A program made the translations under genes and the position numbers. 57,787 bases of DNA from Henriciella sp. (GTDB taxonomy: Bacteria; Pseudomonadota; Alphaproteobacteria; Caulobacterales; Hyphomonadaceae), in contig JAQWGO010000096.1 of assembly GCA_029238175.1 (NCBI GenBank), forward strand, positions 1 to 57,787. Direction: 5' to 3'. A model generated the notes under the pieces. It saw only the letters and a program-made list of their open reading frames with translations, was not told the origin of the DNA and ran no database searches. Below, piece after piece: positions 51,947 through 57,787 of the stretch; position 1 is the stretch's first letter; every line of letters begins with the position of its first letter.

Positions 51947-53329
51947 CTATTTGCCCATAATTTTTTTGAGGAAGGATTTTTGTTCAGGAACAATTTCGCG
52001 GCCCGTTAGGAGCCCTGCGAGATTATCAATTGCGATGGATGACTCAGCTGCCGGATCGGTTTCTGAAATCATCTGTCCATTGTTCGACGCATTGCCGAAT
52101 AGCTGCGGGTCAAAAGGCAGAACCGTATCAGGCTCAATCCCCATTGCCGCTGCGAAGTCTTTGACTGGAATCTCAGGGCGTTTGGGAACACCCATCATAT
52201 TCATGATTAAGCGCGGAGGATTGTCATTCGGGCGTTCAGCCGTGAGCTGATCCACAATGTTCTTACCGTTCCGCAGAGAGGCTAGGTCTGGCTGGCAAAC
52301 AAGTATGACCTCATCTGACCCTAGGAGTGTCTCATACGTCCACGAATTCCACGCATGCGGTAGGTCCAACACGACGTATGGCATAACGCGGCGCACGCCG
52401 TTAATAACGGTCGTATAAGCTTCTGATGGAATTTCCATAACTTGAGAAACTGAAGCTGGGGCAGTGAATAGCGATAGACGCTCAGTTGCTTTCGAAAGCA
52501 AACGCGTAATGACGGCATCATCAACGCGCTCTGGTGCAAGCAATGCATCAGCGACCGTTTGTTGATTATCAAGGTTGAAATCGAGCGCTGTTGTTCCGAA
52601 CGATAGATCAAGATCAATCAACGCTGTGTTCACGCGCGCATTCTCAGAAAGTGCCCAAGCAAGATTGTGTGCAATCGTCGATGACCCGACACCGCCTTTT
52701 GCACCTACGATTGAAATCGAGCGTCCAACGAATGGCGCATCTGGATCGGCGAACAAATTGCTGATCGAGCGAACAATCTGTAAGGGTGTGACAGGTGGTA
52801 CAAGATACTCACTGACACCGCGCGTCATAAGCTGTCGATACAAACCAATATCATTGGTTGCCCCAATGACCATGACCTGAACACCCTCATCGCAATGTGA
52901 CGCCAGCTCATCGATCTGAGCAATCATTGTCGCATTTGGCGCAGAAGACTCCAGAATAAGAAGGTTCGGAGTCGGGTTTGACCGCATGTAGGCAATACCG
53001 GCTTCCAAGCCGCCTTCATGCACCTCAACGGTTGCCTGAGACATCCGGCGATCCTCAGCGACCGCGCCGATCAGCTGGGCTGTTTTGGTTGTTTCACAAA
53101 AGACTTGTGCCGCAATGGCCGGTATTGCCCGCGCGCCGCCCTCTTCTGATTCAATGTAAACTGCTGGCTCGAATGTCGGTTCTTCAAGGTCCTTCATCGG
53201 TGCATCAAGGTTCACGTCTTCAAGCGCGGGCGGAGCCGCTTCTTCAAAAACGTTCGCAAGAGCAGTATCGAGGTCATCCTCGAATTCCATATCAAAGTCG
53301 TCTTCAAACAGTGCGTTGTCGTTTGACAT
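51947..53329 (-). CDS. cpaE: Pilus localisation protein CpaE/TadZ
   Basis: A 460-residue protein with an acidic N-terminal tail (DDFDMEFEDDLD), a receiver-like domain, and a MinD/ParA-like ATPase domain from about residue 205. The Walker A is atypical, GAKGGVGSSTIAHN, keeping the signature lysine but with Ser where ParA has the second Lys; this is normal for TadZ. It places the pilus machinery at the cell pole in Caulobacter. It follows cpaD by 33 bp. Confidence 0.92.
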   Translation of the reverse strand: MSNDNALFEDDFDMEFEDDLDTALANVFEEAAPPALEDVNLDAPMKDLEEPTFEPAVYIESEEGGARAIPAIAAQVFCETTKTAQLIGAVAEDRRMSQATVEVHEGGLEAGIAYMRSNPTPNLLILESSAPNATMIAQIDELASHCDEGVQVMVIGATNDIGLYRQLMTRGVSEYLVPPVTPLQIVRSISNLFADPDAPFVGRSISIVGAKGGVGSSTIAHNLAWALSENARVNTALIDLDLSFGTTALDFNLDNQQTVADALLAPERVDDAVITRLLSKATERLSLFTAPASVSQVMEIPSEAYTTVINGVRRVMPYVVLDLPHAWNSWTYETLLGSDEVILVCQPDLASLRNGKNIVDQLTAERPNDNPPRLIMNMMGVPKRPEIPVKDFAAAMGIEPDTVLPFDPQLFGNASNNGQMISETDPAAESSIAIDNLAGLLTGREIVPEQKSFLKKIMGK

Positions 53330-53362
53330 CTTACTTTACTCCCTGCGAGCTCTTCACAGCCT

Positions 53363-54067
53363 CTAATTAATAGCTGACGAAATAGCGCCAGACTCTGTTG
53401 CATCACGCGCCGCGGCCGTTGTTGCGCCTTGACGCCAAGCCTCAAGCTGCACATTGCGCCGTTCGAGGTCGCGTGCATCCAACACACGATCACCAAACAG
53501 ATCCGCAGGCTCAGCAATCATCGCTGCCATGTTTGTTCGAACCGCGCAGCCAAGGGTTGGAAGATCGCTGTTCGAAATCGCATTTGAGAAATCAATCTCG
53601 CCCAATTGCGGACAATCCGGAGCAACCGCTTCATACGACTTGAAAGCCATAATCAGTGGTGCGTTGCGGCGGTTGCGAGCATCATAAGCTGCGCCAAGAA
53701 TTTCTTCGTATTCAATGCCGGCTTCCCAGGCCAGTTCACGCGCCTCTACAGCCGCGCCAACGGCTAGCTGCGGATTAATCGCGCCCTTCGGCATGGACAT
53801 GACCAAAGGCCCATGCCCGCTGGCATTGTAGTCAGCGAGAAAACCGCGAATTTTTGCAACTTCACCAAGGCGAAGTTGGCTGTCGCGTGGGTCCAGATTG
53901 ACTTCTAAATATTCAGTTTTTTCACGCACACCAATATCGTTTCGGTCCAAGGAGACACCTTGAAAATACTCAACGGGCACATTGCTTGGCGCTTTGTTCG
54001 ATTGGCAACCAGCGATCGTTAGAAGGCCAATACCAAGAATGGCAAATACGGAAGTATGTTTCGTCAT
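53363..54067 (-). CDS. cpaD: Pilus assembly lipoprotein CpaD
   Basis: A 234-residue protein with a lipoprotein signal (LLTIAGC). The motif YLEVNLDPRDSQLRLGEVAKIRGFLADYNASGHGPLVMSMPKG and the later CAVRTNMAAMIAEPADL are the CpaD (TadB-associated, RcpB-like) family marks, with a conserved Cys pair in DCPQLG and LGCAVRTN. It is thought to support the CpaC secretin at the outer membrane. It is 9 bp after cpaC. Confidence 0.92.
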   Translation of the reverse strand: MTKHTSVFAILGIGLLTIAGCQSNKAPSNVPVEYFQGVSLDRNDIGVREKTEYLEVNLDPRDSQLRLGEVAKIRGFLADYNASGHGPLVMSMPKGAINPQLAVGAAVEARELAWEAGIEYEEILGAAYDARNRRNAPLIMAFKSYEAVAPDCPQLGEIDFSNAISNSDLPTLGCAVRTNMAAMIAEPADLFGDRVLDARDLERRNVQLEAWRQGATTAAARDATESGAISSAIN

Positions 54068-54076
54068 CAGTCTTCC

Positions 54077-55648
54077 CTACTCTTCAATAAAGCCCACAGG
54101 GGCGTTGTAGTTTTCAGCATTCAGACCCTTACCCGGCGCCGCATACTGAGCGTTCAGCTTGCCGAAGAAAATGGTCTGCGGATCAGAGGCATTCACATAA
54201 CCATCAGCAGGTGTGCGGAGTTCATCCTTACGCGCCGGATCAACTAGATACGGGGTAACAATTACGACCATTTCCGTTTCTTCGTTGATAAAGTCACGCG
54301 ACTGGAAAAGAGCCCCCAAAATAGGTAGCTTCTTGATACCCGGCAGCTGATCAATCGTCTGTCGAGATTTGCTTTGGATCAGACCTGCCAGCATTGTTGA
54401 TCCACCAGAAGGCAACTCAACAACGCTTTCAGCGCGGCGAACAACAAGGGCTGGAATCGTCAGAGTCTGGGCCGTGATGACGTTACCGTCGCTATCGAGG
54501 CCGGCCACGGACGTGCCTTGAAATGCGCCCTGGTTCGAAAGCTCAGAGATTTCTGTTGAAATCTTTAGAGATATCCGCCCTTCTGACAGAACGACCGGCG
54601 TAAACGCTAGCCCAACACCAAATGGTTTAAACTCGACGGTGATGCGACCGTTATTATCTTGGCCGGTTGGAACCGGAAACTCACCGCCAGCAAGGAATTT
54701 TGCCGCCTCGCCCGAAACAGCCATTATGTTTGGTTCAGCCAAAGTGCGCACAATCCCAACCCGTTCAAGCGCGTCAATTGCTGCGCCCGCTGATGATTGA
54801 AACTCTTGCCCACGGTAATTTGTGTATCCAACATTTGTCGACAAGCCCCCCAAAGACGAACCTGCAACATTAAAGCTGTTCGCGCTCGAAATTCCAAAAA
54901 TGTTGGAAAAATCACCCGGGAATAGTGATGTTGTACCTGTATCGACATTTCCTGTGATGCCATCACCGGCAACATCTGCAAATAACTGTCGTTCCACCAA
55001 TCTTGAAAAATCACCAAAATTTGTTGTTGCAGACAGATTGATACCAAGCTGCTTCACAACAGTGCGCTGCATCTCGACGATACGCACTTCAAGCATGACC
55101 TGATCTTTGGCCTTTATGGACATCATGTTCATGACAGTAGATTCACCGTCAGCGTCGCCCGCAAACGCGCTAACAAGGCGCATCACCTGATCAGATTGCA
55201 AAATATTGTCGACTTCACCAGAAACAACGAGACGGTCATTGATACTTTCAATCTTCACGCGCGCATCGGGAACATAGCGGGCGACAAGCTCTTCGATGCT
55301 TGTGGTATCAATACCAACAGAGATTTCGAGGTTAAGTAGCGGGTTTCCATCGCGGTCAAAAATGAACGCGTTTGTCTGACCGCTTTCAATGCCGCGAAAA
55401 ATGATCCGTTTTGCCGTTTGAACAGTCGCGTCAGCAATTGCCGGGTTCGTGATTACGATGTCAGCCGCTGGGCGATCCAATTCGATAACCATCGACTTGT
55501 CTTTGCCCAGTTTCACGATCTTGGTAACATTGGAGTCACCGGGCTCGATCGTGCTGACCCCCATAAGATTTTGCGCAGACGCTGCCATCGGACAAAGTCC
55601 CAATGTCAGCGCGAGCGCACTCGCCTTAAGAATTAGTTCCGCGCGCAT
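54077..55648 (-). CDS. cpaC: Outer membrane secretin CpaC (RcpA)
   Basis: A 523-residue secretin with signal peptide (PMAASAQ). The N-terminal pilus-assembly domain (VVKL-like VKLGKDKSMVIELDRPAADIVITNPAIADAT) is followed by a BON domain (DARVKIESINDRLVVSGEV) and the secretin homology domain with VRTLAEPNIMAVSGEAAKFLAGGEFPVP and LPSGGSTMLAGLIQ. It forms the outer-membrane ring through which the Flp pilus passes. Its start overlaps the cpaB stop (TAATG). Confidence 0.95.
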   Translation of the reverse strand: MRAELILKASALALTLGLCPMAASAQNLMGVSTIEPGDSNVTKIVKLGKDKSMVIELDRPAADIVITNPAIADATVQTAKRIIFRGIESGQTNAFIFDRDGNPLLNLEISVGIDTTSIEELVARYVPDARVKIESINDRLVVSGEVDNILQSDQVMRLVSAFAGDADGESTVMNMMSIKAKDQVMLEVRIVEMQRTVVKQLGINLSATTNFGDFSRLVERQLFADVAGDGITGNVDTGTTSLFPGDFSNIFGISSANSFNVAGSSLGGLSTNVGYTNYRGQEFQSSAGAAIDALERVGIVRTLAEPNIMAVSGEAAKFLAGGEFPVPTGQDNNGRITVEFKPFGVGLAFTPVVLSEGRISLKISTEISELSNQGAFQGTSVAGLDSDGNVITAQTLTIPALVVRRAESVVELPSGGSTMLAGLIQSKSRQTIDQLPGIKKLPILGALFQSRDFINEETEMVVIVTPYLVDPARKDELRTPADGYVNASDPQTIFFGKLNAQYAAPGKGLNAENYNAPVGFIEE

Positions 55649-56481
55649 TACAGGCTTCCCCCAGCTGCAGGCTTACCACTGCGATAGACAACGACGCCGC
55701 CGCCCTGATCAACAGCGTCCAACGCGCCTTCTTTTTCGAGCGCGAAGCCATCATTGAAGTCAACGTCAGCGACACTTCGAAGTGTTAGAGAGACAGTGCC
55801 ACTGCGTGCCGCCAGCGCCATAAGTTCAGCTTGGCGTGATGTAAGTTCCATCGTGGCGGTAGACCCCGTCAGCGTTGGGATGCCATCCATGTCCCCAAAC
55901 GACTGATCGATTGCGAGTATGCGAACATTTTCTAGGATTGTGCTCGTTACGGTGCGTTCTTCAAGCGTTTCGCCGTTTGTGAACTCAATCTCTTGGGTGA
56001 GAATTACATCGACACGGTCATCCGGCAAAATAAAACCCGCTGAAGCGGACTCAGGTGAAATTTCAACCGCTGCGGCTCTAAAGCCCGGCTTCAAAAGCGC
56101 GGCCATGAAACCAGTCTCACCCTTTTGAACTATCTTCTGGGGCAGGATTGGTTCGTCAGCATATGTCGCGACGCGAACGACGCTGCCCGAAATAGTTTCC
56201 ATTGCATCTGGTGCAACTTCCTGCGTGAAATACCCTGGGTTGATCGCTGCTTCTGGCCAGTCTGCCCACCGCAACACATCCGGCGTAATCAGCGAACCAG
56301 CGCGAAGGTCGTTCATCGCAACGAGGACTTTTTGCTGTGAGACCTCGACCTCAACAATTCTTTCAACTGTTTCAGTCGCCGTTAGAGGCTCCGGCGCTGA
56401 TGCCATGTTTCGAACTAAGAAGGCCGCAAGGACCGCTGCGATGGCTGCAACAGCCAAGATTATAATACGCATCGGTGACAT
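55648..56481 (-). CDS. cpaB: Flp pilus assembly protein CpaB (RcpC)
   Basis: A 277-residue protein with one N-terminal membrane anchor (IIILAVAAIAAVLAAFLV), a SAF domain (KVLVAMNDLRAGSLITPDVLRWADWPE) and a C-terminal RcpC-like domain (VDVILTQEIEFTNGE, LEEENVRILA-like region TILENVRILAIDQ). It is thought to link the secretin to the periplasm/peptidoglycan. It overlaps cpaC by TAATG and lies downstream of cpaA. Confidence 0.93.
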   Translation of the reverse strand: MSPMRIIILAVAAIAAVLAAFLVRNMASAPEPLTATETVERIVEVEVSQQKVLVAMNDLRAGSLITPDVLRWADWPEAAINPGYFTQEVAPDAMETISGSVVRVATYADEPILPQKIVQKGETGFMAALLKPGFRAAAVEISPESASAGFILPDDRVDVILTQEIEFTNGETLEERTVTSTILENVRILAIDQSFGDMDGIPTLTGSTATMELTSRQAELMALAARSGTVSLTLRSVADVDFNDGFALEKEGALDAVDQGGGVVVYRSGKPAAGGSL

Positions 56482-56565
56482 CTAATGCACCCTTTTTCTC
56501 TACCCCGGCGTCCAAATGAACGGACCCCCTCCAGAGTTTTATGACATGCCGAAGCTAAGGCATGG

Positions 56566-56709
56566 TTAACCGAAACTCCTGATTTGGCTTAGGAATTCAG
56601 TAAGGAATGGCGAAGCTGGAACGGCCATGAATGCGCCGATGGTAATCGCGATCCCATATGGAACACCTTTACCTTCCTTGAGCGTGGCAATCCCAAAACC
56701 GGGCGTCAC
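56566..56709 (-). other. In-frame C-terminal continuation of cpaA beyond the TAG
   Basis: Reading on in the cpaA frame gives 47 codons to a TAA at 56566-56568. They include G-K-G-V-P-Y-G-I-A-I, the conserved C-terminal motif of CpaA, then a hydrophobic helix (IGAFMAVPASPFL). No insertion or deletion is needed. There is no start codon with a ribosome-binding site for separate translation, so this is the severed end of cpaA or part of a readthrough product. Confidence 0.75.
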
Positions 56710-57081
56710 CTACGCTGGGATCGTGACACGTAGAATCACGACAAGGATCGTCAAAGCAGCCCCCGAAAGCGTCATCCCCAGCACAAAGTCGGTTGCCCCA
56801 ACAGGTCCAACCCAGAGCATGACCGCTGGAATCATTTTCGCGTCGCCGCCGCCAATCCCCCCTAAGAAGAAAAGCGCAATGGTCGCAGCAAACGCGATCG
56901 CGGCCACAAGGAAATGCCAACCAACTGTTTCAAATCCTGGCGCGGCGATAATGGCGGCGGGAATGAAAAGAAAAGCCATCCAACCATTCAACCAGTTGGG
57001 AATGGTCAAGGTTTCAAAATCGATTAGGGCGGCGAGAAGACAGAGAGCGAGGAAGGTCGCAATAAACAGACTTAGGATCAT
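56710..57081 (-). CDS. cpaA: Prepilin peptidase CpaA/TadV, cut short by an in-frame TAG
   Basis: From the ATG at 57081, which has GGAG seven bases upstream, 123 codons are read before TAG at 56710-56712. Both catalytic aspartates are present: Asp21 in ALIDFETLTIPNWL and Asp80 in GGIGGGDAK (the GxGD motif). The enzyme cleaves the Flp pilin leader at the inner membrane. The same frame stays open beyond TAG for another 47 codons with the conserved C-terminal part, so the intact protein would be about 171 residues, the normal length. A GTG start at 57120 is less likely. Without readthrough the last membrane helix is missing. Confidence 0.85.
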   Translation of the reverse strand: MILSLFIATFLALCLLAALIDFETLTIPNWLNGWMAFLFIPAAIIAAPGFETVGWHFLVAAIAFAATIALFFLGGIGGGDAKMIPAVMLWVGPVGATDFVLGMTLSGAALTILVVILRVTIPA

Positions 57082-57173
57082 GATGGCTCCAAAAATTCCA
57101 CATTTGGCTAACCATGACACAAATCACTTAAGGATCACTTGACGCGCATGGTGGAAAATCGCGCGCGCAAACG

Positions 57174-57202
57174 AAAAAAGCCGCTGGCGAACCAGCGGCT
57201 TT
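57174..57202 (-). terminator. Intrinsic terminator downstream of the Flp pilin gene
   Basis: On the minus strand GCCGCTGG/CCAGCGGC (plus 57180-57187 and 57192-57199) with a four-base loop is followed by six Ts (plus 57174-57179). It probably lets most transcripts stop after the pilin, giving it a higher level than the cpa genes downstream. Confidence 0.85.
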
Positions 57203-57242
57203 CGGATCAGCCCGGAGGCTAAATCATTACTCAGTGAGGTCG

Positions 57243-57395
57243 TTAGACCATCTGAGACGACACTTTGTCGAATGTAGAAGCAGTCTTGGTACCAAGTGTT
57301 GTTACCGCACCGATGATAGCGACTGCGATCAAACCAGCGATAAGACCGTATTCGATTGCTGTTGCACCAGACTCATTCTTGAAAAAATTACGCAT
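57243..57395 (-). CDS. Flp family type IVb pilin
   Basis: A 50-residue protein from the ATG at 57395 with GGGAG eight bases upstream. It reads MRNFFKNESGATAIEYGLIA at the start: a short charged leader ending Gly10, cleavage before Ala11, and the Flp motif Glu15-Tyr16 followed by a long hydrophobic helix. The rest (TLGTKTASTFDKVSSQMV) is typical of the major Flp/PilA subunit. It is the pilus building block, processed by CpaA. It heads the cpa locus and is separated from cpaA by a terminator. Confidence 0.95.
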   Translation of the reverse strand: MRNFFKNESGATAIEYGLIAGLIAVAIIGAVTTLGTKTASTFDKVSSQMV

Positions 57396-57654
57396 TGGAA
57401 ACTCCCACTATGCAGATTGTCGACGTTCCGATTTGATTTGGTTTTATTCCCGAAACAGCTTTGATTCTACAGGACCGTTCTTGAAATCTCGTAAACCGAA
57501 ACAGAAACTTTCTGAATGAAAACCAAGCATTCATTAACCTGAATTCCCGCGATAGCCGCTGGAAAAGCTCAAGCTATTATAAGGAGTATAGCGGCCTTAG
57601 GATTCAGCTAACTTATTTGCACGATGATGACCAGCATTCGATCAGGAGATTTAA
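57396..57654. promoter_or_regulatory. Divergent spacer between pilin and partial exported gene
   Basis: A 259-bp AT-rich stretch that must hold promoters for both genes. On the minus strand TTAA-N7-TTGG (near 57526-57537) matches half of the CtrA site TTAA-N7-TTAA, which controls pilA in Caulobacter, but one arm is poor. AGGAG lies just before the plus-strand ATG at 57655. No other motif was recognised. Confidence 0.35.
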
Positions 57655-57787
57655 ATGCCGATGCTCAAAAGGTTCGCAACCGCCGCTATCGCTTCACTCG
57701 CCGTGTCTGCAGCTGCCTATGCAGGGCAGTTCACAGTTGAGGCGGGCAAGACAAAACCCCTCAAACTGAAAGCTGAGGCTGGAAGCG
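57655..57787 (+). CDS. Partial exported protein, probably a pilus-assembly N-terminal-domain protein
   Basis: The gene runs off the right edge. AGGAG precedes the ATG at 57655. The 44 codons seen encode a signal peptide (LKRFATAAIASLAVSAAAYA) and the start of the mature protein, FTVEAGKTKPLKLKAEAGS. That start resembles the small pilus-assembly/secretin N-terminal domain (also at the start of CpaC) found beside Flp pilin genes in related bacteria. The identification rests on about 20 residues and is tentative. Confidence 0.6.
   Translation, partial: MPMLKRFATAAIASLAVSAAAYAGQFTVEAGKTKPLKLKAEAGS

Noticed and set aside
57520-57540. CtrA-binding site upstream of the pilin gene
   Set aside because: Only TTAA-N7-TTGG is present; the second arm lacks two consensus bases, so it is not listed as a firm site.
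1-57787. CRISPR arrays, insertion sequences, prophage genes, tRNA or rRNA genes
   Set aside because: No regularly spaced direct repeats, transposase or phage-like proteins, or tRNA cloverleaf was found on reading both strands; small tRNAs could in principle be missed by eye.

Overview
The window looks like chromosomal DNA from a marine-type alphaproteobacterium of moderate GC, probably in the Caulobacterales/Maricaulales/Hyphomonadaceae area. The basis is a 180-kDa-class NAD-glutamate dehydrogenase, a DnaX that has lost most zinc-module cysteines, a Caulobacter-style cpa/tad pilus locus, DUF1178, an NDUFAF5-like methyltransferase and many lipoproteins and TonB/Tat exports. Placement is by gene content only. 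No phage, IS, CRISPR, rRNA or tRNA was found.

Left part (1-20961): a partial protein of glycine-spaced heptads; a DUF1800/DUF1501 export pair; a minus-strand SRAP/SDR pair; a TPR protein; a minus-strand GST-queG-mtgA run; an M1 aminopeptidase lipoprotein; the large NAD-GDH; an AI-2E-type permease; an NDUFAF5-like methyltransferase whose start codon overlaps that of divergent comF; then grxC, DUF1178 and a hemolysin-III-like protein. A 140-nt strongly self-complementary segment sits between the NAD-GDH and permease genes.

Middle (20962-37432): a 680-bp gene-free stretch with nested inverted repeats; a DUF7684-like small protein; overlapping queC-queE-queD (preQ0 synthesis, complementing queG); a TonB receptor; a PQQ-type sugar dehydrogenase lipoprotein; recR; a four-gene operon (GST, NTF2-like, tautomerase, YdcZ transporter) divergent from an HxlR regulator; ybaB-dnaX; a photolyase/cryptochrome lacking Fe-S ligands; a metallo-beta-lactamase-fold gene broken by an in-frame TAA; the 4.5S/SRP RNA gene (ffs, minus strand, with a recognisable promoter); and nudC.

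Right part (37433-57787): outer-membrane, YHS and DoxX proteins; an AhpD-like protein divergent from a LysR regulator; a peptide/glutathione-breakdown group (DUF885 peptidase, gamma-glutamyltransferase, M17 aminopeptidase); and soxR with a near-canonical SoxR box driving a VOC gene. A tad/cpa locus follows: tadD (+), then tadC, tadB, cpaF, cpaE, cpaD, cpaC, cpaB, cpaA and a 50-residue Flp pilin on minus. cpaA carries an in-frame TAG after codon 123 with the conserved C-terminus still open beyond it. A partial divergent exported protein, probably pilus-related, lies at the right edge.

Most gene pairs overlap or abut. Three divergent regulator-target modules (HxlR/GST, LysR/AhpD-like, SoxR/VOC) suggest investment in redox and electrophile stress. 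The points most worth checking are the two in-frame nonsense codons, the unidentified structured RNA, the inverted-repeat island, and several enzymes lacking family active-site residues (SRAP, QueD, cryptochrome).
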